A stretch of DNA of 64,000 bases from Alnus glutinosa. Lineage: Eukaryota; Streptophyta; Magnoliopsida; Fagales; Betulaceae. The DNA lies in the NCBI RefSeq assembly GCF_958979055.1, contig NC_084888.1, positions 35,025,804 through 35,089,803 of the forward strand, in the 5' to 3' direction. The translations under genes and the position numbers were made by a program. Positions within the stretch are counted from its first letter, which is position 1; each line of letters starts with the position of its first letter. Positions 1-11,190 of this stretch are shown piece by piece. Below the pieces are notes generated by a model. It saw only the letters and a program-made list of their open reading frames with translations, was not told the origin of the DNA and ran no database searches.

Positions 1-1188
1 AATCAAGTTTGTCTATGCAAAGATGATCAGATTGGTGCATACAAATTATAACAGATATTCATACTTAATTCTCCATGGATTATAATATATCCTCTTACAT
101 AAGAGAATATAATGATGGTCTGATCAAAAGAGCCAGATTGAGGCTTCCAGCTGGCACATTTTTTTCTTCTCCAAATTAACTTGGCATATTCCGTCTGTAA
201 AAAAATTCAGAACAAAAGTAACAATCGCAGATAGTGGATTCCCGAAAATTGCTTCAATAATGAGCTTTAGAACCACTTCTATGACTTCGGTACCAACCTG
301 TAAGGCCTTTTGCCGTACTTCCAATCGTAAGGTACTAATTGTATTTGTTCCATCACTTTGTTGCTTCAACTTCTTGTCTACCAAGTCTTTCACACATCTC
401 ACATGGTAACAGTATTTGCCATAAGTGGAGACATAGGCCCAACCCTCAATCTTTTTTGAGATTTTATTTCTTTGGCAAATTAGGCACTTCGATGCAGCCT
501 TTTCCTTTAGCTCTAGATTCACCACCCCTTCATTACTTGCATTCAACCCCTGATTAGTTCTGTTACTTGGGAGCCTGAAACAACAAGGATGCAGGACAAG
601 TTGTTTGCTCGGAAGAAAAAGCTCTAGGAATGCATTCTTCTTAGGCGGAGAGTAGTGGTACCTGAACCCTTGGACATCCTTCCCACATGCAACACAAGAT
701 CCAACGTGTTCTGGAGATTGCTCATGAAATATGAAGCGGACATTCTCGGAGAATAATGAGTGCATGGTGGTACTGTTGGCCGAAGCTGAAGTCATGCGTT
801 CCTCGTGAAGTTGATAGCGGCATTCGATCGGCTAGCTTTCGAATTCGAAACCCTAGTTCTTTACACCCATCACACTTATAAGGTGCTTTGCTATTCCTTA
901 TGAATTGAAGCGGGTGTTCGTGGGTATCTTCTGAGACAGTTTACTTGCAATAGATCCTAAACAGTAAGCAAAGAAGACAAATAAATTCGGAGTTTGATCA
1001 TTATATATATATAATATGTTGGTCATCCATTTAATCCCAAAGATTTGGACAAAGTTATGTTTTCTTAATTATTCACACTTGTGATATTTTTATATATATT
1101 CCAACAAAAATAATTGCTAATGATATATATCCACCTTGAAAATATTTGAAACGCGCGTACCCAAAACAGGCCGAAATCGCCATGTACG
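1..1188. repeat. Segmental duplication, copy A (left part)
   Basis: This segment matches 9,717-10,980 almost base for base in order and orientation, including the DC1 reading frame, its upstream DNA and the flanking AT-rich sequence. Copy A resumes on the other side of the inserted retrotransposon at 6,894. It can be followed against copy B to about 7,150, and again more weakly at 8,290-8,560 versus 11,660-11,930. The two copies differ by many scattered substitutions and small indels, so the duplication is clearly older than the retrotransposon insertion. Confidence 0.85.
124..955 (-). pseudogene. DC1-domain protein pseudogene (copy A)
   Basis: The open stretch of 223 codons (795 down to 124) encodes the second and third Cys/His-rich modules of a divergent C1 (DC1) protein. 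Visible pairs include CVAC, HPCC, CLIC and CYHVRC. A hydrophobic tail follows (about residues 175-205). The first module is wrecked compared with copy B at 9,906-10,690: about 20 bases are missing near 810-835, the frame is shifted, an in-frame TAG appears, and an upstream TAA lies near 945. The ATG that opens the frame comes from a 3-base insertion absent in copy B. DC1 proteins are plant-specific putative zinc-binding proteins, often linked to stress signalling. A shortened protein from the internal ATG cannot be excluded, but loss of the first module and the upstream stops favour a pseudogene. Confidence 0.7.
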
Positions 1189-1732
1189 TGTAACAGTCAA
1201 CTTCACTGTCACTGATTTAAGAATGGTTTTAGATGAATTTGATGAAGGTTTTTGTAGTAATGGTGGAAGTAATGGATTAATAGACTGAAAATTACAGATA
1301 AGCGGCAAATTCGAGGATGCCCTCCCTCCAATACTGTTTTCACAGCAATAAGCAACAAGCAAGATAACCTACTGTTCCCTCTTATGGCCTTATATACTGG
1401 CCTTACAAGACAGTTAATAAAACGCTATAACTAATGCATAAAACGCAACGACTGAGAGTGGCTAAAAACGACAATCAGCACCCCATGGAACGCAGATGTC
1501 CAACGCACCGTTTTAGCCCCTCAGCAAGCCTTCCAGCTGGGCTACACTCAACTCTTATTTAATATCTAGCTGCCACGTGTACGTCAGTCAAACCACTCAC
1601 TTCCTTTAACTCAGAACTCAGTCGACTTCCCGAGACTTCAACTCCATCCTGTTCCTCATCTTTCTTCTCGTTCTCAAGCTTCCAGCTTTCACCTTTCTTC
1701 CATCTTCCAGCTTGAGCTCTTTATTCGTTACA
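1189..1732 (-). repeat. 3' LTR of chromovirus
   Basis: A 544-bp repeat matching 6,350-6,893 and flanked outside by GTACG. Small open frames called on it are not genes. Confidence 0.95.
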
Positions 1733-1745
1733 ATACCTCCCCCTA
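1733..1745 (-). promoter_or_regulatory. Polypurine tract of chromovirus
   Basis: The minus strand reads TAGGGGGAGGTAT between the polyprotein stop codon and the 3' LTR, the normal place and composition for the plus-strand primer. Confidence 0.85.
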
Positions 1746-4130
1746 TCAAAGCACCTTGCCCACAAGGTGCGGGTAGGCGTTTGCGAGAGTATGATACTCC
1801 TCCCACGTGGCATCGTCCGCTGTTTGTCCTTCCCAACGAACAAGAACTTCGATGAAGGGTCGATTATCCTTCGGTCGCGAACGACGGCCAAGGATCTCCA
1901 CCGGTTCAGGACGGAGCACCCCTTGAGCATCAACTGGCGGAAGTCTTGGTAGGGCCGAAGACGACGACCCCAACTTTGGTTTAAGCTGGGACACGTGGAA
2001 GACGGGATGTATGCGGGCATCTGGAGGCAGATCCAGTTCATAGGCTACATCGCCGATCTTGCGGATGATGGTGAAGGGCCCGTAAAAACGGGGAGCAAGT
2101 TTTAGGGCTCGGCGGTATGCCACGGATGACTGCCGGTACGGCTGCAATCTCAGGTAGACTTCTTGCCCTATGTCAAAATTTCTCTCTGATCTCCTTAAAT
2201 CTGCATACTTTTTCATTCGTTGTTGGGCATTTTCCATGTTGTGTTGGAGAAGACTGAGAATTTGTTCTCTGTTACGTAGCACCTCTTCTACTGCCTCTAC
2301 GCGAGTAGTGCCCGGAATGTAGCTTAGCAATCGGGGTGGAGGGATCCCATATACAGCCTCGAATGGGGTTATCCTTGTAGAGGCATGCCAGGAAGTATTG
2401 TACCAATACTCTGCCCAGGGCAGCCAATTGGTCCAATGCTTAGGACTGTCCTGAGTGAAACATCTCAGGTAGTTTTCCAGGCATTTGTTGACTATTTCTG
2501 TTTGCCCGTCTGTCTGGGGGTGATAGCTGGTACTCATCTTAAGAGTAGTCCCCTGCAACCTGAATAGCTCACCCCAAAACGCACTGGTAAATGTTGGGTC
2601 ACGGTCCGAGATAATGGATTGCGGCATGCCGTGTAACTTGAACACATGGAAAATGAATAACTGAGCCACCATAGCTGCTGTGTAGGGGTGAGATAGGGAG
2701 ATAAAATGGCCGTATTTGGATAACCTATCTACCACAACCAATATCACTGAGTGTCCCCTTGAGGAGGGAAGTCCTTCCACGAAGTCCATTGAGATGTCGG
2801 TCCAAACCTTGGTAGGGATAGGGAGGGGCTGGAGTAACCCAGCAGGGGAGGTATTTTCATACTTGCACCTCTGGCACACCTCACATTCTCGGATGAAATT
2901 TTTTATATCTCGCCTCATGCCCTTCCAGAAGAAATCTCGCTTGGCCCTATGTAGAGTCTTCTCATACCCGGAGTGCCCAGCTGTAGGATCACTGTGTACA
3001 AAGGTCAATACCTGTGTCTTAAGTTGAGGAGAGTGCCCAAGGATGATTTTGTTCTTATACAAGAGAAGGTCATCCCGGACAGAGTATTTCCGGGTATCTA
3101 GCTCATTGCTATTCCATTTATTCCATAGTTGCTGGAGGTCTTCATCCTCTGCATACTGCTGTTTCAGATCCGCTGTCCAGCTAGGGGTAGGAATAGAAAG
3201 TAAGGTAAGGGTTATTTCCTCAACCCAATCCTCCCTTCGAGAGAGAGCATCCGCCACCCGGTTATCTGCCCCTTTTTTATACTCCACTAGGAAGTCGTAA
3301 CCAAGCAGTTTGGTTATCCACTTCTGCTGGAAGGGGGTGCCTACCTTCTGTTCCAGCAGGAACTTTAAGCTTTGTTGGTCTGTTCTTACCAAGAAAGGTT
3401 GTCCCAAGAGGTAGGGCCTCCATTTCTGAACTGCAGTGACTAGGGCAAATAGTTCCTTCTCGTAGGTGGACATGTATAGTGCTTTACCCTTGAGCGCCTT
3501 GCTAAGGAAGGCTATAGGCTGCTTCCCTTGCATTAACACAGCCCCTATGCCAACTCCACTGGCATCACATTCTATAATAAAGGGTTTAGAAAAATCAGGT
3601 AGGGCCAAAACCGGGGCTTGGGTTACAGCAACCTTCAAGGCCTGAAAAGCCTCCCTAGCTGAGTCATTCCATTCAAATGAGTTCTTTTTAAGCATAGAAG
3701 TCAGAGGGGCAGCGATAGAACCATAGCCTTTGATGAATTTACGGTAATACCCCGTCAAACCCAAAAATCCTCTTAATGCCTTAATATTTTTCGGGAATGG
3801 CCAATCCACCATTGCCTGAATTTTTTCTGGGTCAGCACATACTCCCTGTGCAGTAACTATATGACCCAGGTAATCCACTTCATCACTCCCAAATTTGCAT
3901 TTAGACATCTTAGCAAATAACTTGTTCTGCCTTAGAAGTTCAAGGGTGGTTTTCAGATGTGATAGGTGTGTCCCCATATCCCCACTGTACACCAAGATAT
4001 CGTCAAAGAAGACTAGGATAAACTTTCTTAAGTAAGGTTTAAAAATATGGTTCATAAGGCCCTGAAAAGTGGATGGCGCGTTAGTTAGCCCAAATGGCAT
4101 AACTAAGAATTCGTAGTGCCCTTCGTGAGT
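1746..4130 (-). pseudogene. RT-RNase H-integrase-chromodomain part of chromovirus polyprotein
   Basis: This continues in the same frame as the upstream part after one TGA; the first ATG is at 4,100. It holds the reverse-transcriptase catalytic box (FFDDILVYS), an RNase H domain (ECDASGVGIGAV, about residue 175), the integrase HHCC zinc finger (about 370-415), the integrase D,D-35-E core (WTDISMDFVEGL to YHPQTDGQTE), and a chromodomain at the C-terminus (RWEGQ..ATWEE). The stop codon abuts the polypurine tract. All catalytic residues I can check are present. The chromodomain is thought to steer integration to heterochromatin in chromoviruses. Confidence 0.92.
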
Positions 4131-6323
4131 TCAGAAGGCTGTTTTGGGAATGTCAGCCTCCACCACACGGATTTGGTGGTAGCCGGATCGTAAGTCCAGC
4201 TTAGAAAAAACCTTGGCTCCTCCCAATTCATCTAGTAGTTCATCAACCACAGGTATAGGGAACTTATCTTTCACGGTTACCTTGTTTAGAGCTCTGTAGT
4301 CCATGCACATACGCCAAGAGCCGTCCGCCTTTCTAACCAATAAGACTGGAGAGGAGAAGGGGCTGTTGCTGTGCCTTATAACTCCTGATTCCAGTAGCTC
4401 CTTGACTATCCGTTCAATTTCCTCCTTTTGATAGAAGGGGTACCTATAGGGCCTGACTGACACGGCCTGTACCCCGGGCTGTAATGGTATGGAATGGTCA
4501 TAAGAGCGGTTAGGAGGTAACCCTTTTGGTTCCTGGAAGACATCCCCATACTCCTGTAAAATAGGTAAAATGGGCCTAGGTGAGTTGGGGAGCTCTGCAG
4601 TGTCTCCTTCCTGCTTTCGCATTGCCCAACACCCTGCTGAGTGGCTCACCATCTGGAGCAAAATACCCTTCTGTTCTTGCTTCGGTAGTTTAAAAGAATC
4701 CCCTTCCTCAAAGCTCACATTTGGCCCTCTTTGCAACCCTAGTAACATACAACTCTTTCCCCCATACTGGAACTTCATCTGGAGTTTGGTGAAATCCCAC
4801 ATGATAGGCCCCAAGGTCCTTAGCCACTGTATTCCAAGCACTATATCACAGCCAGCTAGTGGTAATATAAACAACTCAGTCCCAAATACAGTTCCCTGCA
4901 CCTTTACTTCCATTCTTTGGCTTCGGCCTGGGCTCTTCACCTCTTGTCCATTAGCAATCTGGACCAAGATACCATCCTGCTTCACTGGTCTAATTCCCAA
5001 GGTGGCTGCTAATTTCATGTCAATGAAATTATGAGTGCTGCCAGAGTCTATTAGGATAACCACTTGGTGGTACCTCAAGAGACCGACTACCCTCATAGTC
5101 TTAGGGCTGGGACTGCCAGTAATGGCATTTAGTGAAATTTCCGGAAACTCTTCCATAAAAAATTCCCCCAGGTCCTCTTCCAACTGCTCTGGTTTCTTGA
5201 CCAATTCCTCTTCCCCACCTTCCACTGCTTCCAGGATAAATAACTTCGGAGCCACGCAAACATGCCCCCTTGTCCATTTCGCGTCACAAGTATAGCACAG
5301 GCCTTTTCGTCGCCGTTCGTCCATCTGTGCTTGTGTAAGTTTTTGAACCGGAACCAAGGCTTGGCTCGGTCTCAACCCTTCATTGCCCGGTAGCCCACCT
5401 CCCCCTGGTGGTCGGAAATTCTGCTTGATCTGATCCTGATGAAACTTCCTATTAGAATTGGAAATGACACTTCCCTTAGCAAATCCCACCGGTAGGTTAA
5501 CACTCAACCCTTGGCCTGAGTACTGGAATTGTCCAGAATTGGCAGCCGTTCTAGGGTACCTTCTACACGTAGCCACGCATTCCTCTTGCATTCTAGCTAA
5601 GGAGTAGGCATCCACCAGAGTTGTAGGATTGAACATCCTCACAGGCACTCTGATTTCGTCCCTTAGTCCCCCCAAAAAACAGCTCAACTTGTGATACTCG
5701 GGTAGGTTGCGGACCTTCAGAGCCAGAGTGTCGAACTGGTTCTTATAGTCTTCTAACGCACCTTCTTGTTTTAGCTTTGACAGGGACTCCATCGGATCAT
5801 CATACGAGCTTCTACCAAATCGAATCTGCATTGACCTCACGAATTCTGCCCAAGGAATGGCTGGGTTACTGGCCCGTAATTCCCTGAACCAGACCAACGC
5901 CTTGCCATCCATGTGAAAGGAAGAGATGGATAGCCGATGCTCCATTGGGGTACTATAGTATTCGAAGAATTGCTCAGCTCTACAACACCAAGTCTCCGGG
6001 TCCTCACCGTCAAAACGAGGGAAATCCAGCCTTACAGACTTCGGCTTCAGCAACCCATCACCCAGACCAGATCCAGATGATTCTCCGCCACTGTAGTCCT
6101 GGGGATAAAGCACAAACGGCTGAGCCTCATTTCTATTGTTCGTGGTCGTTCTGGATTGCTTATCCAAGTGCTCCTGAATCTTCTGCATCTGAGCCGCAAT
6201 ACGCCTGTTCACGTCTTCCTGTTGAGCTACTTGAGCTTGTAATAGCCCCATCACATCTTCCCGAGTGACCACATCTTCCTGGTTTCTCGAGGGATTTTCT
6301 GCTGCCATAGATCGGGTTTTCAT
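4131..6323 (-). pseudogene. Gag-protease-RT N-terminal part of chromovirus polyprotein
   Basis: The first ATG after the primer site is at 6,323. In order one sees a coiled N-terminus, the Retrotrans_gag domain (roughly residues 100-240), a zinc knuckle of the C-x2-C..GH..C type near residue 345, an aspartic protease active site (DSGSTHNF) near 425, and the start of reverse transcriptase from about 625. The frame ends at a TGA (4,131-4,133) in the middle of the conserved reverse-transcriptase core, just after the [10 protein letters not shown] block. The same frame continues open past the stop, so this is a nonsense break and not a natural gag/pol boundary. The Gag and protease parts are intact and could still be made. 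Confidence 0.9.
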
Positions 6324-6333
6324 GTGCGGATCA

Positions 6334-6346
6334 GGCTCTGATACCA
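6334..6346 (-). promoter_or_regulatory. Primer-binding site, initiator tRNA-Met
   Basis: The minus strand reads TGGTATCAGAGCC three bases inside the 5' LTR. This is the standard site matching the 3' end of plant initiator methionine tRNA, used to prime minus-strand cDNA in plant retrotransposons. Confidence 0.92.
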
Positions 6347-6349
6347 ATT

Positions 6350-6893
6350 TGTAACAGTCAACTTCACTGTCACTGATTTAAGAATGGTTTTAGATGAATT
6401 TGATGAAGGTTTTTGTAGTAATGGTGGAAGTAATGGATTAATAGACTGAAAATTACAGATAAGCGGCAAATTCGAGGATGCCCTCCCTCCAATACTGTTT
6501 TCACAGCAATAAGCAACAAGCAAGATAACCTACTGTTCCCTCTTATGGCCTTATATACTGGCCTTACAAGACAGTTAATAAAACGCTATAACTAATGCAT
6601 AAAACGCAACGACTGAGAGTGGCTAAAAACGACAATCAGCACCCCATGGAACGCAGATGTCCAACGCACCGTTTTAGCCCCTCAGCAAGCCTTCCAGCTG
6701 GGCTACACTCAACTCTTATTTAATATCTAGCTGCCACGTGTACGTCAGTCAAACCACTCACTTCCTTTAACTCAGAACTCAGTCGACTTCCCGAGACTTC
6801 AACTCCATCCTGTTCCTCATCTTTCTTCTCGTTCTCAAGCTTCCAGCTTTCACCTTTCTTCCATCTTCCAGCTTGAGCTCTTTATTCGTTACA
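6350..6893 (-). repeat. 5' LTR of chromovirus
   Basis: This 544-bp repeat is the upstream LTR for minus-strand transcription and has the same length and apparently the same sequence as 1,189-1,732. It should hold the element's promoter. It also contains a CCACGTG-type core near 6,733. Confidence 0.95.
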
Positions 6894-8690
6894 GTACGTG
6901 AAGAACAAAATGGTGATGCAGCGTTTGTTAGCTTGGTAATTAACAGGATCGATCAAAGTTTTTGCACACAAAAAAGGAAAAGATCAGTACAAATATATAT
7001 TTATTGGACAATAATATAAGCATATTAATTCACCAGGATGATTTCGAAGCCATACGAGATTCTTCCTTTTAATTCTTCCTCTTCTTATGCTTGGAAGGAC
7101 ATGCGAAATGTTTGTCCTTAAATAACGGGCTTTGGTCTTTCTACGGGCTGCTGAAAAATAAAGAAGAGTGTTGTTTGTAAATAATGATATTTTTTATATG
7201 GATATAGCCTGAAGTAACGTGTCTGTTAATTAGAACGAATGGATCTCGTACGATTCACAAGAAATTATAAAGAAGCCAATCACTACAAAAGAAGCTCTGT
7301 TTGCAAGGGGTTGAAAATGATCTTTATTTTTAAAGAAAAATGTTTGGTTTCATTTTTCTCACTTTTTTTTTTTTTTTTTTGTCAATATTTATTATTTTTT
7401 ATATAAAAGATGTATAAATTCATCATTGAATTTAGCTCTGAGACCACATACATGTAGGTTCCACAAATTCAATAGTAAATTTGTAAAAGAGGTGTACGTA
7501 TACGTAAGAGAATGACATCAAATACATATCATTCTTAAAACGTACATAGAAGTAAGTCTTCAAAAATCGTATTTCCACTTTGATATCATGTTAATTAAAT
7601 CATTACTAATCTCAATTAAAGAAAAGAAAAGCTCTGTTTTGTAAGAGGTTGAATACAATATTCTTGAAACAGAGGAGTGAGCTGGGCCTTCAGATCGAGA
7701 TCGTACGATTTGATACCATGTAAAATCATCACTTGTTCAAAAACTTTAAGACAATAAAAAATAATTAATTTAATCATTTAATTAATATTTTAACAATACT
7801 GGCCTATGAAATTAAAGATTCTCAAGCTCAAATCATGGGGAGAATATTGTGCAGGAAAAACCTTGGAAGATTAAAGCACTTAATTTCTTGCTAAGGAATT
7901 GAAGTTCATATGTAGTTGTATTATATATACGTACTTAACTTTTTCTACACTTTTCTCTAAACGCGCGAGCAACGTATATATAATTAAATTTTAACAATAG
8001 TTTTCATGGCAGGGGAAAATGATCTATCGTCTTCCCTAATATATATATATACATGATCAGTCATTTTAAGTAGGAGCTTCAAACAACAATGATCGATCGA
8101 TGTAGGAGGACATGCATGCAGGTGTTAAGATTTCTTACAAAAAGACAATTTAAGCAAAAATACGCATAAATTTGAAGCTTCTTATATAATTGTTAATAAT
8201 CTCTTTGGGAATATATGTACCGCATTAGAAGAAGAAAATAGTGATGTAGCGGCTAATTATAACAACGTGATCGAATATATATATAATTAAGCTTATGAAC
8301 TCATGACCTGGATGATTCCAATTAGAGCACGATGAAGAAGTCAATAAGAATTGATTAAAAGTTGAATTCACAGTTCATTATATTACACAAATCATGTCTT
8401 TATTTATATAAATGCAAAATGATCGAAGACTTTAAGCAACATATATGACTACGTGTTTATTTGTAAATAATAATGCCAATACGTACCACAAGTCAATCAT
8501 GGAAGTTTCCTTAACATTTTCCCTCAAGTTGGCATGGATATATAAATGATGTAATGTAACTGCTGCAACGACTTGCTGATCACTTTTGGTAATTATACAA
8601 TAAATTACCATTAGGCTCACTTACGCTGTCCATTATGTGAAAATTAATCAGACAACTAGTCTCACATGACAACCATCAAGAGACTAAGAT
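6894..8690. repeat. Copy A of segmental duplication, right part; no gene
   Basis: From 6,899 to about 7,150 the sequence continues the copy A/copy B match. From 7,290 to 7,660 there is AT-rich DNA with two related blocks (near 7,286 and 7,627) built on GCTCTGTTTTG, probably a MITE remnant absent from copy B. The part 8,290-8,560 again resembles 11,660-11,930. I see no coding sequence here. Confidence 0.6.
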
Positions 8691-8708
8691 GTGTGTTTGT
8701 GTGTGTGT

Positions 8709-8732
8709 GGGGGGGGGGGGGGGGGGGGGGGG
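8709..8732. repeat. Run of 24 G after a (GT)n tract
   Basis: An unbroken run of 24 G, preceded by TGTGTGTG. It sits at the outer edge of the large inverted repeat. The exact length is prone to sequencing error. Confidence 0.9.
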
Positions 8733-8734
8733 CA

Positions 8735-9535
8735 TGTGTGGATGAGATCGATGGGGCGAATGGGGGGCAGTAATGTCACAGAGGGAAAAGCCAGGGCTAC
8801 CATATATAGTCTTTTATGTGGGATCAATGGGGAAGAGAAATTCAAGGTGGGGAAGCCATGGGAGACCGAGCTACGTTGGAGAGAGTTGGGCTAAAGATCA
8901 GAGAATAGAAAATAATGTGTTTTGATTATAATTTTTTTTTTCCTAGCTAGTTTTTGTTTTCTATTATGATGTGGCAATTTTTTATTGGAGGGCACAAATA
9001 ATCTGTTTGTGCCGGATCTTTATAGAAGTTACTTTCTTTATAACAAAATAGGCAAACCGCGTATTGTCATTTTCTTAAGGAGAGTGAGTAAATTTCAAAT
9101 CATAAATAATATAAATATATCTCCTACACGTTTTTTACCTATATCATTTTTAAATTCACCATTAAATTTATGAGACCCAATGTGTATCCTTCAAATTCAA
9201 TAGTAGATTTAAAAATTAGTTATACTGAGATGTGTTTAAGATGTGTCGGGAATATACGCGGTCAGGCTATTTTGTTAAAGAAAATAACTTCTATAAAGAC
9301 GTAGTACAAACAAATTTTTTGTGCCATCCAATAAAAAATTGCCACATCAAAATAGAACACAAAAATTGAGGAAATTAAAAAAAAAAAAAAATCAGAACAC
9401 ATTATTTTATATACTTTCTCTCTTAGACCAACTCTCTCCGACCTCTCCCATGGCTTCCCCATCATGAATTTCTCTTCCCCACTGATTCCACGTGAAAGAC
9501 TCTATGGTAGCCTTTCCCTCTCATCCACAGCGTAG
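8735..9535. repeat. Large inverted repeat (foldback) between the two DC1 copies
   Basis: The arm 8,735-9,065 and the reverse complement of 9,245-9,535 match in order: GTGTGGATGAGA, GGCTACCATA, TGGGGAAGAGAAATTCA, GGGGAAGCCATGGGAGA, AATAATGTGTT, GATGTGGCAATTTTTTATTGG and ACCGCGTAT. Arms are about 300 bp, with a loop of about 180 bp. Transcribed, this would fold into a long hairpin able to feed small-RNA processing. It could be a long-TIR MITE or foldback element. I could not find a clear target duplication. Confidence 0.8.
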
Positions 9536-9716
9536 CGTATGAGGCAATACAAAAGTCAAAGTGCGACATTGACTAACTATTAAGACAAAGATTTGACTGT
9601 TCAAATTAATATTCATTTATGATATCACATTGATGTACTTTTGTTAAGCTTGATGGGGACAAGACAGAGATCACCAACGGAAGAGTACTCTACCCAAGGT
9701 ATTGCCAAAATACTTC

Positions 9717-11190
9717 ATCAAGTTCATCTATGTAAAGATGATCAGATTGGTACACACAAATTATAACAGATATTCATGCATACATAATTCTCACCATGGA
9801 TTATATATCCTCTTACATAAGAAAATATAACGATGGTATGATCAAAAGATCCAGATTGAGGCTTCCAGTGGCACATTATTATTATTATTAATTATTTTTT
9901 CCTAATTAACCTATTCTGTCTGTAAAAAAATATAGGACAAAAGTAACAATCGCAGATAGTGGATCCCCGAAAATTGCTTCAATAATGAGCTTTAGAACCA
10001 CTTTTATGACTTCCGTACCAACCTGTAAGGCGTTTTGCCTTACTTCCAATTGTAAGGTACTTGTATTTGTTCCATCAATTTGTTGCTCCAACCTCTTGTC
10101 GACCAAGTCTTTCACACATTTCACATGGTAACAGTATTCACCACAAGTGGAGACATAGGCCCAGCCCTCAATCTTTTTTGAGATTTTCTTTCTTTGGCAA
10201 ATTAGGCAGTTCGATACGGCCTTTTCCTTTAGCTCTAGATTCACAACCCCTTCATTACTTGCATTCAACCCCTGATTAGTTCTGTTACTTGGGAGCCTGA
10301 AACAACAAGGATGCAGGACAAGTTGTTTGCTCGGAAGAAAAAACCCTAGGAATGCATTCTTCTTAGGCGAAGAGTAGTGGTACCTGAACCCTTGGACATC
10401 CTTCCCACATGCAACACAAGATCCAACATGTTCTGGGGGTTGCTTATGAAATTTGAAGTGGACATTCTTGAAGAATAATGAGTGCATGGTGGCGCTGTTG
10501 GCCAAAGCTGAAGTGCATTCCTTGTGAAGTTGATAGCCAGGACGACAGTTCTTTTCGAATTCGATACACCGGTAAGATGATCCATACCCTAGTTCTTTAC
10601 ACCCATCACACTTATAAGGTGCTTTGCTATTCGTTATCAATTGAAGCGGGTGTTCGTGAGTATCTTCTGAGACGGTTGACTTGCAGCAGATCCTGGACGG
10701 TAAGCAAAGAAAGATAATTAATTCAAAATAGGAACTCTTTAAGGAGACTAAAGTACACTTTAATTAGACTTTGATCATTCAAATTAGAAAAAAGACTTTG
10801 ATCATTCTATAATATATATGTAAGTACGTATTCCATTTAACCCAAAAGATTTGGACAAAGTAATGTTTTATTAATTATTCACACTTATGATATTTTTATA
10901 TTCCAACAAAAATAATTGCTAATGATATATATCCTTGGAAATATTTGATACGTACCCAAAACAGGAAATCGCCATGTGAAGAACAAAACGGTTATGCAGC
11001 GGTACTTGTTAGCTTGGTAATTAACAGCATCAAAATTTCTGCACATAAAAAAGGAAAAGATCAGTACAAATATTTATTGGACAATTATATATATAAGCAT
11101 ATTAATTCACCAGGATGATTCCGAAGCCACACAAGATTCTTCCTCTTCGATTTTATGCTTGCAAAGGCATGCGTAGTTTTGATCCTTAAA
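9717..11190. repeat. Segmental duplication, copy B
   Basis: This is the uninterrupted counterpart of 1-1,188 plus 6,894-7,150. At about 10,975 it reads CCATGTGAAGAAC where copy A has the retrotransposon between CCATGTACG and GTACGTGAAGAAC, so copy B gives the near-empty site. The match reappears at 11,660-11,930. Confidence 0.85.
9906..10692 (-). CDS. DC1-domain protein (copy B), 5' end uncertain
   Basis: An open frame of about 260 codons ending in TAA at 9,906. It encodes three Cys/His-rich modules: first EHPLQL..CDGCKELGYGSSYRC..LHKEC, second CVACGKD..HPCC, third CLICQ..CYHVKC. A hydrophobic segment near the C-terminus (VVLKLIIEAIFG..FVLYFF) could sit in a membrane. These modules match the plant DC1 family (divergent C1, putative zinc and lipid or protein binding). 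There is no ATG at the 5' end of the open frame; a possible 3' splice site (CCAG/G) lies at about 10,692, so a short 5' exon is likely upstream, towards 10,700-11,000. Unlike copy A, this copy keeps the first module intact. It may be the only functional copy, or may itself be a fragment. Confidence 0.6.

Larger units (their letters stand above)
1189..6893 (-). mobile_element. Ty3/gypsy chromovirus LTR retrotransposon (Reina-like size)
   Basis: A complete 5.7-kb element on the minus strand. It is bounded by two 544-bp LTRs that start TG and end CA, and flanked by the perfect target duplication GTACG (1,184-1,188 and 6,894-6,898). Next to the 5' LTR is a primer-binding site complementary to initiator-Met tRNA (minus strand TGGTATCAGAGCC, 6,334-6,346). 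Next to the 3' LTR is a polypurine tract (1,733-1,745). The order gag, protease, reverse transcriptase, RNase H, integrase, C-terminal chromodomain is that of a chromovirus; the small size and short LTRs resemble the Reina lineage, which is an inference. I found no difference between the LTRs by eye, so insertion was recent. One in-frame stop interrupts the reverse transcriptase. Confidence 0.95.

Noticed and set aside
1117..1362. 81-codon minus-strand frame at the left LTR, and its twin at 6,320-6,523
   Set aside because: Both lie in the LTR repeats and have no family match; they are chance frames.
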